Part shown: positions 26,366 through 35,701 of the stretch, one piece after another | Position numbering within the stretch: the first letter of the stretch is position 1 | How the letters are laid out: each line of letters opens with the position of its first letter | Assembly: GCF_003391395.1 (NCBI RefSeq) | Contig: NZ_CP024190.1 | Coordinates: 4,154,001-4,218,000 of the forward strand | Reading direction: 5' to 3' | DNA: 64,000 nt | Source: Mycobacterium marinum | Lineage (GTDB): Bacteria; Actinomycetota; Actinomycetes; Mycobacteriales; Mycobacteriaceae | Notes under the pieces: model-generated | Seen by the model: only the letters and a program-made list of their open reading frames with translations | Told to the model about the DNA's origin: nothing | Databases searched by the model: none | Made by a program: the position numbers and the translations under genes

Positions 26366-26737
26366 GCGCTTCGTTTCAAGAAATTCGAGAGTGATCCGAT
26401 CCCTCTCGCAGAATGTTGTAGACGTGTCTCTTCAGGTTGTGGTCGTCAGGCTCTCGCCAGTGTCGGTGTAGCTGGGTACACCGGGAAAGCCCGACGTGCA
26501 ATGGGCCTTTCTTGATCGGCACCTCATAGACCAGGGCTCCACCTTGACTTCTTACCGGACGAGAATGCGAAATCGGGTTCCTGACTGCGTTCGGGTCGAT
26601 CAGCCAAGTTGTCCAGTGCTGATCGCGTGTCCCGGGTGAATCAGTGGGACCGACTATCGGGGACCTCCCACGCCCAGGCGAGATTGGCTGCGGTGCAGCG
26701 CAATCCGTCAGGTGCGAACCGGCAGCAGCCGAGACGG
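26366..26737. other. Intergenic segment carrying the second 32-bp repeat
   Basis: Apart from the repeat at 26404-26435 I see nothing recognisable in these 370 bases. The 3' boundary is the broken end of the ProX fragment. Confidence 0.4.
26404..26435 (+). repeat. 32-bp direct repeat, copy 2
   Basis: Matches 23890-23921 with two differences. It sits just upstream of the hypothetical gene's start codon, so it may also carry promoter signals. Confidence 0.7.
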
Positions 26738-27613
26738 TCAGTCGTTCCCGTCCGGTTCGCCGATCACCCGGCCGAGATCACTGATCTTCGTCAGGCCGTA
26801 GTGCGCCGCGGTCGAGGCGGTCACGACGATGCCGTTCTTGTTCTGGGCTGGCGCCGGCTGCAGAGCGACCAGCCCCGTTCCCTGTAGCGCCTGGGCGAGC
26901 ACGGCATGGGCTTGGGGCGGATCCGAGATCGAGCCCTGGCTACCGTCCAGGTACGCGAGGAGGCTGCCCACGTACTCGGGGACCAGGCCGACTGTGCCGT
27001 CGCGAAGCAGCGGAAAGTACGTGTCGCGGTTACCGATCCCGAGGCGCCGCTCGACCGGGAAGCCGGCGCCCGCCAGCGCATGGGCGTAAAGCTCGGCCAC
27101 GGTGACGCTCTCGGCGAAGTTAGCCGAGCCGACGACAATGGCCGGTTGGTTTCTGCGCGGTGTGCGCGGAGTCAGGCCGTGACGCCGCTCGGTGAGGAAT
27201 TCCGCCGCCACCGCCGCGGCAGATGCCCCGAGAAGGACGCGGCGATTGAGCTCGGCGAGGCGCTCGGTTGTGAGTTCCGCGCTCAGGGCGTCGATGCTCG
27301 CGGCGAGGTGCTCGCCGTGCGCCGCCCGCAACTCGTCGCGCAGGATCGGCGTGACACTCTCGGCTGGCTGGGCATGGCGGTCATCCTCGAGCAGAACGAA
27401 GTCGCCGGCGAGGAGACGTGGATCGGTGGTGAAGAGCACGCCAACCTGAATCTCTCCGGTTTCGAGCGCGTCCACGGTGCGCGGACCGCCCGCATCGGTG
27501 ACGCGAAACTCCTTGAAGGTCAGGCCGTATCGCGCGCGCAGCAGCGGCAGACAAAGCAGTTCGGTTGGGCACTCGGGACCGGAGCCGAACACCAAGTTCT
27601 TGGCCGGGATCAC
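26738..27613 (-). pseudogene. Truncated two-domain osmoprotectant-binding protein (ProX/OpuAC type)
   Basis: The 291-residue frame starts (GTG 27613) inside a substrate-binding domain: NLVFGSGPECPTELLC, FKEFRVTDAGGPRTVDALETG and VLFTTDPRLLAGDFVLLEDD belong to the second half of a ProX domain. After a linker it begins a new domain correctly (IVVGSANFAESVTVAELYAH, GIGNRDTYFPLLRDG, LVPEYVGSLLAYLDG) and stops just after the first half (LTKISDLGRVIGEPDG). So it is the middle of a tandem two-domain protein with both ends missing, or a circularly permuted single domain. No ABC transporter partner is adjacent. Glycine betaine-type ligands are expected for the family. Confidence 0.7.
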
Positions 27614-27628
27614 GTCCGGCTCCGCGCT

Positions 27629-28414
27629 TTACGGGTCAAGCTTGTCGCTTTCGAAGACCAGGAGGCTCGCCCCCTGCGGGTCTTGCAGCAAGCTGAAGAC
27701 GCCCTTCGGCTGCTCGGTCGGCCCCGCGAGAACCGCGCCGCCGGCGGCGACGGCGGCAGCGCCGGTCTCCGCGATGTCGGTCACCACGAAGTAGGGCAGC
27801 CAACGCGACGGCACACCGGCGTCCGCCGCTGTCAGAGCGCGCATCCCGCCGTTGTCGCGCCCTCCCACACGAATCACCCAGTAGGGCACGGGCATGCCGG
27901 CGAGAAACTCGATGCGCCAACCGAATAGCTGCGAGTAAAAGGCGATCGCGGCATCGACATCCGGGGTGGCCAGCTCATTCCAGGTCAGGCATCCAGGCTC
28001 GTTCACGCAAGTCGCGCCGAAGGATCGACCGGGCTGACAGAGGTGGATGACGGACCCGTGCGGATCGCGCACGACCACCATCTTTCCTCGGTCTCCGAGA
28101 TCCAGTGGCCCGGCGAGGATGACACCTCCCAATGCACGGGCGCGGGCGGCCGCTGCGTCGACGTCGGCGACCGAGATGTGCGAGTTCCAGCGCGTCTGAT
28201 CACCGGCGGGGTCGGCCGCAGGCAGGGCATAGAGCCCGGCGACCTCCTGGCGGTCTCGGCACAACACCGTGTACGCGCGCCCGTCTGCCGTGCGCCGCTC
28301 CTCCGGTGTCCAGCCGAAGAGCTGGCCATAGAACAGTGTGGCCGCCTCTGGCTCGGTCGTGGCAAGGTCGACCCAGCTGAACGTCCCGTCCGCGTACCGG
28401 GTCCGCACTCCCAT
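27629..28414 (-). CDS. VOC family protein, two glyoxalase-like domains
   Basis: 261 residues from ATG 28414. Two VOC units: residues about 10-125 (GTFSWVDLATTEPEAATLFY ... VVVRDPHGSVIHLCQP) and about 140-258 (LTWNELATPDVDAAIAFYSQ ... LLQDPQGASLLVFESD). It resembles the M. tuberculosis Rv0577 type, a double-VOC protein with a proposed link to methylglyoxal handling. Its stop codon lies 14 bases upstream of the ProX fragment on the same strand, which shows where the ProX gene was cut. Confidence 0.85.
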   Translation of the reverse strand: MGVRTRYADGTFSWVDLATTEPEAATLFYGQLFGWTPEERRTADGRAYTVLCRDRQEVAGLYALPAADPAGDQTRWNSHISVADVDAAAARARALGGVILAGPLDLGDRGKMVVVRDPHGSVIHLCQPGRSFGATCVNEPGCLTWNELATPDVDAAIAFYSQLFGWRIEFLAGMPVPYWVIRVGGRDNGGMRALTAADAGVPSRWLPYFVVTDIAETGAAAVAAGGAVLAGPTEQPKGVFSLLQDPQGASLLVFESDKLDP

Positions 28415-28546
28415 GAGGGGCAGCCTATCGAAGCACCGGCCACCTGCGGGCCCGTCTTGTTGGAGACATCAATAACAGATTTGCGCCCCCCTCGTGCGCG
28501 TTCGACGAGAGCGATGCCGCCGCTGAACCAACCTTCTGGTATCCCC

Positions 28547-28790
28547 GCCGGAAGAAGCCGATCGAACGTGTCGCGCGCCGTACCCTCATCCGGATAGATG
28601 CCGATCCGCTATGTGACGACTGCAGCCATATGAGGTTGTCCTGAGCCGGTGGCGGTTGTTCCCGTGTGACGCGGTGAGCGCACATCTGTCCCGAGCTCGT
28701 CGAAGCTCGCGCGCGACGCACGTCATCGACGCCGACACAACAGCCGATGACGGCCGAATTGCTCACCGCATCACCACTGCGCGAGCGGTC
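28547..28790 (-). pseudogene. Decayed copy of the sensor lipoprotein gene
   Basis: The DNA around 28547-28640 matches 24873-24960 of the intact gene nearly base for base (including GATCGAACG and CATCCGGATAGATGCCGATC). Further on, NSAVIGCC is joined directly to GVDDVRR, so some 25-30 codons are deleted, and frame changes and stops break the rest. It is a second copy that has lost function. Confidence 0.75.
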
Positions 28791-29155
28791 ACTTGCTGGA
28801 AACGGCGGACAAGGGATCCGCAAGACATCTGAGCACCCCTGCCCGACTTGAAGAACAAGGCGGCCTAGACCCCACCAATCGCTGTCCACCGCCGAATACA
28901 AGGAGATGAACAGAACCGCTTTCCATCAGGTGGAGGCGGCCAAAGAGGTTGTGGCCTCAGCAGGCCCGAAACTTGACATCCGACAAACGCGGTTCCCAGA
29001 TCGGCGGCCCCTGTGCCACTTCGGGTTACATCATTGGCACAGCGCATGCGCACCGGGGGCATCCGCGAATTCGCCCAACACGTAGTTGCAAGAGCAGAGC
29101 TGGCAGGTGCGCGGTCCGCAAGCGCGCTGCGCAGGCAGGAGTTGCCGCCATCGAC

Positions 29156-29608
29156 GTGCGCGGAGGCTGTGTCACCGTGTCGGGAGAACTGCAGGGCAGC
29201 GTGATCGTCGAGCGGCGTGGAAATCCTCAGACGTACGGAGAGCTCGTGGACTACCTTCGCTGTGCAATAAGGGTGTTGCAGTCTATGGTCGGCGACCCGG
29301 ACTCTGGCGTTGGCGAGGTCGCCGAGAAGGCGGCCATACATCCGATCCTCGAAACCGAAGCGGTACGGGACACCCTCTTCGAGGCTCTTGCATCTCTCCC
29401 CGATGATGCGCTCCGCAAGGTCCGCACTGAGATCAAGCACCGGTATGCGCTGTTCGCCAATGTTGAGAAGCCGAAATATTGGGGCCGCGACGAAGTCCGA
29501 GCCAGACGTCGCTGGCCGTCGAGCCGGACTAGATGCACGGCTTCCAGCGGCCGCACCTGCCGAGGAGCCGGCTTCGCTGACCTATACACGCCAAAGCCCG
29601 AACGGTGA
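29156..29608 (+). CDS. Hypothetical protein, weak support
   Basis: The frame contains a helix-rich stretch (ERRGNPQTYGELVDYLRCAI, then TEAVRDTLFEALASLPDDAL and RTEIKHRYALFANV) that looks like protein, while the first and last parts look like noise. No family is recognised and the start (GTG 29156 or later) is arbitrary. It lies among gene remnants and could be one itself. Confidence 0.25.
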   Translation: MRGGCVTVSGELQGSVIVERRGNPQTYGELVDYLRCAIRVLQSMVGDPDSGVGEVAEKAAIHPILETEAVRDTLFEALASLPDDALRKVRTEIKHRYALFANVEKPKYWGRDEVRARRRWPSSRTRCTASSGRTCRGAGFADLYTPKPER

Positions 29609-29642
29609 GCAGTCCCGACACCGATGCTGTACGACAACAACG

Positions 29643-30180
29643 TTAGGGTTGGGGCTGCTGATTCGAAGCCCTGACGCCACGGCGGCCCGGCACGACGGCC
29701 GAGCCCCCGTCGGTGATCATGTAGAAATGCTCCAGGCCTGGCACGTGAGTGTGCACGGTGGCTACGCCGTTGCTCGACGTGTGAACCTCGTTGAGGTAGG
29801 CGCTATAGCGATGTTGGGCGAGTTTGGCCGCCAGCTGGCTTAGGTGCTCAGATGGCGATGACGGGGTGCTGGTACCGACATATGGGGGTGCCGCCCGAAG
29901 ATTTTGTCGGAGTTGTTAATTCGAACGCCGCGCACGCCTGCAGGCTCGGATAGTCGACGAGCAACTCGATAGCGCGCAGACGATCTGCGTCGTCAGCGTG
30001 CGTCAACTCGGCTTCGACCAGTTCGGTTAGCGCGCGATAAACGCTGTAATGCCGAGACAGCGAAGCCCCGGAACCGCGCCGTGAGCCGCCGCCCGGCGCG
30101 GTGGCGTACGCAAGCGTGACGGGTACGTCTAGGTCGGTGGTGATGTCGACCAGCCACACTTCACGTGAATCCACTGTTCA
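29643..30180 (-). pseudogene. C-terminal part of a YcaO-like cyclodehydratase gene, frameshifted
   Basis: From 30174 the minus strand reads VWLVDITTDLDVPVTLAYAT, then VYRALTELVEAELTHADD and ACAAFELTTP, the usual order of the second half of an azoline-forming YcaO domain. Near 29890 the sense moves to another frame: PSEHLSQLAAKLAQHRYSAY, VATVHTHVPGLEHFYMIT and VVPGRRG up to the stop at 29643. A stop codon precedes 30180, so the ATP-binding N-terminal half is missing. YcaO enzymes make thiazoles or oxazoles, or thioamides, in ribosomal peptides. The gene is broken in at least two ways. Confidence 0.6.
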
Positions 30181-30586
30181 ACAGCGTTTTTCGTTGGCCA
30201 ACATGCCACGAGCCTAGGGTGTGGTAACGCGGTCTGCGACCGCCACACCCACACAGCGCGATGCCCCGGGCCTGGTGCTTGAATTCGCTGCCGGCCGTCG
30301 TGGCCGCACGGTCACAGGTTGCCTTGGTGGCGGTTGGTCGTGGGTGTGTGTTCCCGGACGGGTTGGTGTGATTGGGATTACTTGTGGTGCAGGGGCTGCG
30401 GGCGGGTAGGTATGAATCAGCTATGAGCGCCAAGGGTTTTCACCGAATCATGATTGACAGGCCGATACCGGATCGGTAGCTTCCCTCCAGGTCGCTGGCC
30501 GCGGTCGAGAAACCAGCGGTGTTGGCCGCGAATACGCCGAAGATCGTTTGTCTGTCAGTGTTTCTCAGGTTTTTAGGAGGCGTTGA
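30181..30586. other. Leader region of the PPE gene
   Basis: No certain gene. A minus-strand frame (30161-30433) begins ATG and has a Thr/Ser/Cys/Asn/Pro-rich start reminiscent of modified-peptide precursors, and it precedes the YcaO remnant on the same strand, but composition alone is weak evidence. The last 100 bases must hold the promoter of the PPE-esx cluster. Confidence 0.35.
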
Positions 30587-31681
30587 GTGTTGTATGGGTT
30601 GTTGCCGCCGGAGGTGAACTCGACGCGTATGCATACCGGCGCGGGAGTGGCCCCGATGCTGGCCGCTGGTGCAGCCTGGGAAGGGCTAGCTGCAGAACTG
30701 AGCACCGCAGCGACCTCATTCGGGTCAGTAACGACAGATTTAGCCGGCGGCCCATGGCAAGGACCCGCGTCGGTAGCCATGACCACAGCCGCAGCTCCCT
30801 ATATTGCGTGGTTGACCGACGCCGCCGGGCACGCCCACACCGCAGCAACACACGCCATCAGCGCAGCCAACGTTTTCGAAACCGCCCTGGCGACCACGGT
30901 GCACCCCGCAGTAGTCACCGCCAACCGGAGCCTGCTCGCCACCCTGGTCGCCACCAACCTGCTAGGACAAAACAGCCCCACGATCGCAGCCACCGAAGCC
31001 GCCTATGAACAGATGTGGGCTCAAGACGTCGCAGCAATGACCGCCTACGACAGCGGAGCCCGATCGCTGATCACCGCGTTGAAATCGGAAGAGAAAACAC
31101 CCCCACCCGGCGATGTCACACTGCCCGAACCAACCCCAACAGCCACACCCAAACAACCCGCTGCTGGTGGTGGGCTGATGTCAGGCCTGGTATCACAACT
31201 GGCCAAATCCGCCATGCCACTAGCCATGGGTTTAGCCCCCGTAGCACTATCAGCGGGCATGTCAGCGCTCGGGCCAGCCATGTCAGCAATGGGCCCAGCC
31301 ATGTCAGCAGCTGCTGGTGGCGCCGGCCCACTGGCCGCTGCCGGTGCCGGTATTGCCGGTGTTGCCGGTAGCCAGGCGGGGACGGTATCTGCAGCCATGG
31401 GCCAAGCTCATTCCGTGCGGGCGTTGTCGGTACCACCAACTTGGGGGGTATCACCGACCACCAGCGGGGCCAGTAACGCAATCATGGCTGCGACGCCATC
31501 AACGTCGAGCGGTGTTAGTGCTGTTGGTGCGCCAGCCGGTCGCGTGGGGGCACCGATGCCGATGGGCATGCCGATGGGCGCTGCCGGTGCCGCAGCCGCC
31601 GGCAGCAGCAGCGGCGGCGGTAGTGGTGGCGGGGTTGCGGTGACCTCATCACGACCCAGCATCATCCCCCGCATCGTCTAG
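30587..31681 (+). CDS. PPE family protein, SVP subgroup
   Basis: 364 residues from GTG 30587, with AGGAGG six bases upstream. The PPE domain (about 1-170) starts LYGLLPPEVNSTRM and contains the WxG turn in GGPWQGPAS. After a Pro/Thr linker the tail is Ala/Gly/Met-rich, with VRALSVPPTWGV near residue 285, the GxxSVPxxW mark of PPE-SVP proteins. It is followed by an EsxJ/EsxI-type pair, as in the ESX-5a type clusters (PPE15-esxJ-esxI in M. tuberculosis). The usual PE gene upstream is missing. Secretion through ESX-5 is expected. Confidence 0.92.
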   Translation: MLYGLLPPEVNSTRMHTGAGVAPMLAAGAAWEGLAAELSTAATSFGSVTTDLAGGPWQGPASVAMTTAAAPYIAWLTDAAGHAHTAATHAISAANVFETALATTVHPAVVTANRSLLATLVATNLLGQNSPTIAATEAAYEQMWAQDVAAMTAYDSGARSLITALKSEEKTPPPGDVTLPEPTPTATPKQPAAGGGLMSGLVSQLAKSAMPLAMGLAPVALSAGMSALGPAMSAMGPAMSAAAGGAGPLAAAGAGIAGVAGSQAGTVSAAMGQAHSVRALSVPPTWGVSPTTSGASNAIMAATPSTSSGVSAVGAPAGRVGAPMPMGMPMGAAGAAAAGSSSGGGSGGGVAVTSSRPSIIPRIV

Positions 31682-31788
31682 AGAAAAGCTGGGTTTGTTG
31701 TGTGTGGGTAGGTGATCGCCGAATTAGACAATCAAAGAATCGGATAGATCCGGGAAATCATGGTGTTTATTATTAATGGAGTTAGGTA

Positions 31789-32091
31789 ATGGTTGAGCGT
31801 TTTATGACTGACCCGCACGCAATGCGGGACATGGCAGGCCGGTTCGCAAACCATGCACAAGTAGTCGAAGACGAAGCCCGCAAGATGTGGGCATCCACCC
31901 AAAACATTGCCGGTGCCGGGTGGAGTGGTCTGGCATCGACGACCTCGATGGACAGCATGGCGCAGATGAATACCGGGTTCCGCAACATCGTGAACATGCT
32001 CCACGGAGTCCGTGACGGCCTGGTCCGTGACGCGAACCACTACGAACAACAAGAACAAACCTCCCGGACGATCCTGGGCAGCGACACATAA
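31789..32091 (+). CDS. WXG100 protein, EsxJ/K/M/P/W (QILSS) type
   Basis: 100 residues from ATG 31789. RFMTDPHAMRDMAGRF, ENIAGAGWSG-type turn (here QNIAGAGWSGLAS), FRNIVNMLHGVRDGLVRDAN and the export signal YEQQE are almost those of the M. tuberculosis QILSS family. It forms a helical-hairpin heterodimer with the EsxI-type protein encoded next and is exported by a type VII system. The end (RTILGSDT) differs from the classical QILSS. Confidence 0.95.
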   Translation: MVERFMTDPHAMRDMAGRFANHAQVVEDEARKMWASTQNIAGAGWSGLASTTSMDSMAQMNTGFRNIVNMLHGVRDGLVRDANHYEQQEQTSRTILGSDT

Positions 32092-32110
32092 ATACCGCGC
32101 AACCGTCGGG

Positions 32111-32131
32111 CCCCGGGGTGTGAACCCGGGG
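32111..32131 (+). promoter_or_regulatory. GC hairpin between the two esx genes
   Basis: CCCCGGG (32111-32117) and CCCGGGG (32125-32131) form a perfect 7-bp stem with a 7-base loop, followed by GTTTATT-like U-rich sequence (TTTATT from 32132). It looks like an attenuator or mRNA-stabilising structure inside the operon, and could set the ratio of the two partners. Confidence 0.5.
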
Positions 32132-32208
32132 TTTATTCATCACTATTTCCCCGCAGGGCTTCATACACCCACCACGATTGTGTTCAGTAATTAGGGAAAA
32201 GGGTTTCC

Positions 32209-32529
<321 letters not shown>

Positions 32530-32719
32530 AACCGCACCACCGCAGGGTGTGAACCGCCACCCACCCGCCACCCGGCCCAGTCACAGATGCAGTAACTAGT
32601 AGTCAAAACCCAAGAAAACCAAGGCAGTACCCGGCTCAGACGCGAACCCACAACGCCGCGAGCCCACCTTCGACGAGTAAACCATCAAATACCGAGTTCA
32701 TAGTTTGGGGAGTGTTGTT

Positions 32720-34771
32720 GTGCCCGTAGACGTTGTCCCACAAGAGGTAATCCTCGCTGCTGGCGATCTAGCCGGTATCGGCTCCACCATCAGTGCAGCC
32801 AACAACGCAGCCGCCCCACCCACCACCGTGCTCGCACCCGCCGCCGCTGATGAGGTATCAGCCCAACTCGCAGCTGTATTCGGTGACTACGCCCGGCAAT
32901 TCCAAGCCCTCAGCGCTCGAGCAGAACAGTTCCACGACCAATTCGTGCATACCCTACGCGCAGCCGGCTACACCTACGAAGACGCGGAATACACCAATGT
33001 CTCGCAATGGATCTCGGGAGAGTTCTCCAAACTAGTTCAATTCATCCTCAACCTGATCAACGCGCCCTCGGAATTACTGTTCGGTCGGATGATGATCGGC
33101 AACGGCGCAGACGCCACCGAAGCCGGAACCGCCGGCCAAGCCGGCGGCTGGCTAATCGGCAACGGCGGCAACGGCGCCGCCGGAGCAATCGAACAACACG
33201 GCGCCGGTGCTGTCGGTGGCGCCGGCGGCGCCGCCGGACTATTCGGCAACGGCGGCAACGGCGGCAACGGCGGCTGGTCCGGACACGGTGGTGCCGGCGG
33301 CCGTGGTGGATGGCTCATCGGCAACGGAGGCGCCGGCGCCAACGGCGGACTATCCGGCAACGGGGCCGCCGGCGGTACCGGCGGATGGCTAGCCGGTAAT
33401 GGTGGCAACGGCGGTACCGGTGTAATCGGCGGCAACGGCGGAGAGGCGCGAGGACTGTTCGGACACGGCGGCAGCGCCGGCGGCGCCAACGAATATCGCC
33501 TATTCGACACAGGTGGCAATGGCGGCCACGGTGGCCGGCTCTACGGCAACGGCGGCGACGGCGGCGGCGCCGGCGACACCGGCCTCTTCGGACACGGCGG
33601 CAACGGCGGCAACGCCCGAGGACTGTTCGGACACGGCGGCAACGGCGGCAACGGCGGCACCAGCGGCTGGTTCGGTAACGGTGGCAACGGCGGCGACGGC
33701 GGCACCAGCGGCTGGTTCGGTAGCGGCGGCCACGGTGGCAACGGCGGCGACGGCGGAACCACCGGCATCGCCCGCGGCGACAACGGCGGCGACGGCGGCA
33801 ACGGCGGCAACGGCGGCTGGTTCGGCACCGCCGGCAACGGCGGCATCGGCGGAGACGGAATCGGCGGAGGTTACGGCGGCGACGGCGGTGGCGGGCTAAC
33901 CATCGGCGGTGCTGGTGGTGCCGGCGGCGAAGGATCCATGGGCGACGGTGGTATCGGCGGCGACGGCGGTTTCGGCGGGTTTGCCGCTGGTTCCGGTGGC
34001 GCCGGCGGCGACGGCGGCATGAATGGTGGTGACGGCGGCAACGGCGGTACCAGTCTCGGGGTCGGCGGTGCTGGCGGGGCCGGCGGCACCGGCAACATCA
34101 ATGGTGGTGACGGCGGCAACGGCGGCAACGGCGGCAAGGCGTTGATAATCGGCGCTGCCGGTGGCGCCGGCGGCACCGGCGACATCAATGGTGGCGACGG
34201 CGGCAACGGCGGTACCAGTTTCGGGGTCGGCGGTGCTGGCGGCGCCGGCGGCGAAGGCTCAACGGAAGATGGTGGCGCCGGCGGCACCGGCGGCAACGGC
34301 GTGGTGATCGGCGGTGCTGGTGGCGCCGGCGGCAACGGCGACATCAATGGTGGCGTCGGCGGCAACGGCGGTACCGGTGGGTTTGCCGCTGGTACCGGTG
34401 GCGCCGGCGGCAACGGCGACAACATTGGTGGTGACGGCGGCAACGGCGGCGACGCGTTGATGATCGGCGGTGCCGGTGGCGCCGGCGGCAACGGCGACTT
34501 CAATGGTTCTGGCGGCCACGGCGGTACCGGTGGGTTGGTCACTGGTTCCGACGGTGCCGATGGCACCGTCAGCTTCGACGGCGGCAACGGTGGTTCGGGC
34601 GGCTTCGCGACCATCGGTGCTGGCGGCGCCGGAGACACCGGCGGTTCGGGCGGCTTTACCGGTGGTGACGACGGCGCAGGCGGCTGGGCATTTGCCGGTG
34701 CTGGCGGTGCCGGTGGAGACGGCGGTTTCGTAGCGGTATCGACGGGGACGGCGGCACCGGAGGGTATGTGA
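32720..34771 (+). CDS. PE_PGRS family protein, frameshifted near its 3' end
   Basis: About 683 residues. GTG 32720 with GGGGAG eight bases upstream places the Glu of the PE signature at residue 9 (PVDVVPQEVILAAGDLAGIG), as in other PE proteins; a TTG at 32705 is less likely. After the PE domain (about 1-95) and a GRMMIGNG linker comes a PGRS region with repeated GGWLIGNGG, GLFGHGGNGG and SGWFGNGG units. At about 34735 a one-base shift moves the repeat pattern to another frame (DGDGGTGGYVNAGSGG), so the present stop at 34771 is premature and the natural end is lost in the relaxase fragment that follows. Confidence 0.85.
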   Translation: MPVDVVPQEVILAAGDLAGIGSTISAANNAAAPPTTVLAPAAADEVSAQLAAVFGDYARQFQALSARAEQFHDQFVHTLRAAGYTYEDAEYTNVSQWISGEFSKLVQFILNLINAPSELLFGRMMIGNGADATEAGTAGQAGGWLIGNGGNGAAGAIEQHGAGAVGGAGGAAGLFGNGGNGGNGGWSGHGGAGGRGGWLIGNGGAGANGGLSGNGAAGGTGGWLAGNGGNGGTGVIGGNGGEARGLFGHGGSAGGANEYRLFDTGGNGGHGGRLYGNGGDGGGAGDTGLFGHGGNGGNARGLFGHGGNGGNGGTSGWFGNGGNGGDGGTSGWFGSGGHGGNGGDGGTTGIARGDNGGDGGNGGNGGWFGTAGNGGIGGDGIGGGYGGDGGGGLTIGGAGGAGGEGSMGDGGIGGDGGFGGFAAGSGGAGGDGGMNGGDGGNGGTSLGVGGAGGAGGTGNINGGDGGNGGNGGKALIIGAAGGAGGTGDINGGDGGNGGTSFGVGGAGGAGGEGSTEDGGAGGTGGNGVVIGGAGGAGGNGDINGGVGGNGGTGGFAAGTGGAGGNGDNIGGDGGNGGDALMIGGAGGAGGNGDFNGSGGHGGTGGLVTGSDGADGTVSFDGGNGGSGGFATIGAGGAGDTGGSGGFTGGDDGAGGWAFAGAGGAGGDGGFVAVSTGTAAPEGM

Positions 34772-35445
34772 ATGCCGGATCTGGCGGTGATAGTGGTGCC
34801 GGCGGAGCCGGCGCCATCGGCTGCCGCAAGCGCCCAGTTCGCGAAATCGTCGGCATACCAGCCGATCTGTGCAAACTTCTATCCGTACGCCGCAACGCAA
34901 TCAAACCTCGATACGAAGAATTCGTCGCCGACTTTCAACTCGCACATGATCATGAACCAACAACATCCGAACAATTTTCCCTTTCGCAGCGTGCGGCTTT
35001 CGACACCCGCGAAGCTAGACCAGAACCAAGCTCGCCAGCCCAACAACGCGCCCACTGGCGCAATCACGCCCCACATACCTCGGCGGACAAGCCAAGCTGG
35101 ACGCAAATGCTGCCAGACACACTCACAGCACGCGAACGGCCCGGGGTGGAGATCACACCGGATTGGGTCCAGTCACAAGGCGCCGCTGTAATCGAAACTA
35201 TCTCCAAGTCACGCTCGACCTGGGAACGAAACCACGTGTTCGCCGAAGCTCAACGACGTGTGCGCACAGAAGGAGCAGCCCTCGATCCTCGGGTCGCGGT
35301 CGCCATCACCGACACCGCACTCCAAGAACCCCACCGCATTCCGCGTCCGAGATCAGCGCATAGACGCTTTTACTCAGCGAAAATGTTCGACCTGTCCAAA
35401 GACCCGTACGTGCTTGCCCAACAGAGTATCTGGCTCTCCCGCTAG
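34768..35445 (+). pseudogene. PGRS tail joined to a MobF relaxase fragment
   Basis: The first 18 residues (NAGSGGDSGAGGAGAIG) continue the PGRS repeats of the upstream gene in a new frame. From about 34880 the frame reads RYEEFVADFQLAHDHEP, then LSQRAAFDTREARPEPSSPA, QQRAHWRNHA and ETISKSRSTWERNHVFAEAQ. These are the segment between relaxase and helicase domains of actinobacterial TraA/TrwC (MobF) proteins, as I recall it. Both functional domains are absent. A mobile element has therefore recombined into the end of the PE_PGRS gene. Confidence 0.6.
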
Positions 35446-35483
35446 AACGACTGCTCGAAGAGCCGAGTGTGCGCAGTAATTTA

Positions 35484-35516
35484 CCGGTAAAGCCCCATAT
35501 TCGTTTCCGTCGTATT
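35484..35516 (+). repeat. 33-bp direct repeat, copy 1 (CCGGTAAAGCC...)
   Basis: Matches 36353-36385 with three differences in 33 bases. The two copies bracket the single membrane-protein gene at 35702-36319. Confidence 0.7.
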
Positions 35517-35701
35517 CGACGCGAGGTGGGATCTCTTAGCCGGCTCGGGCCGCGATTTTGAGCAGTCTGGAAGTGGCAGGCGATGGCCGATCGGCGCATG
35601 GGAGCCGACGGCGACAATGGACCGTTGACACCGAACGCGTACGACCGCAGCAGCCCCTCAACTACGCTAACCGGCAACTGGCTGGCCGAGAGGACCTCGC
35701 G

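Noticed and set aside
28865..29440. 191-codon minus-strand frame
   Set aside because: It runs through the decayed lipoprotein area without recognisable content and conflicts with the slightly better plus-strand frame.
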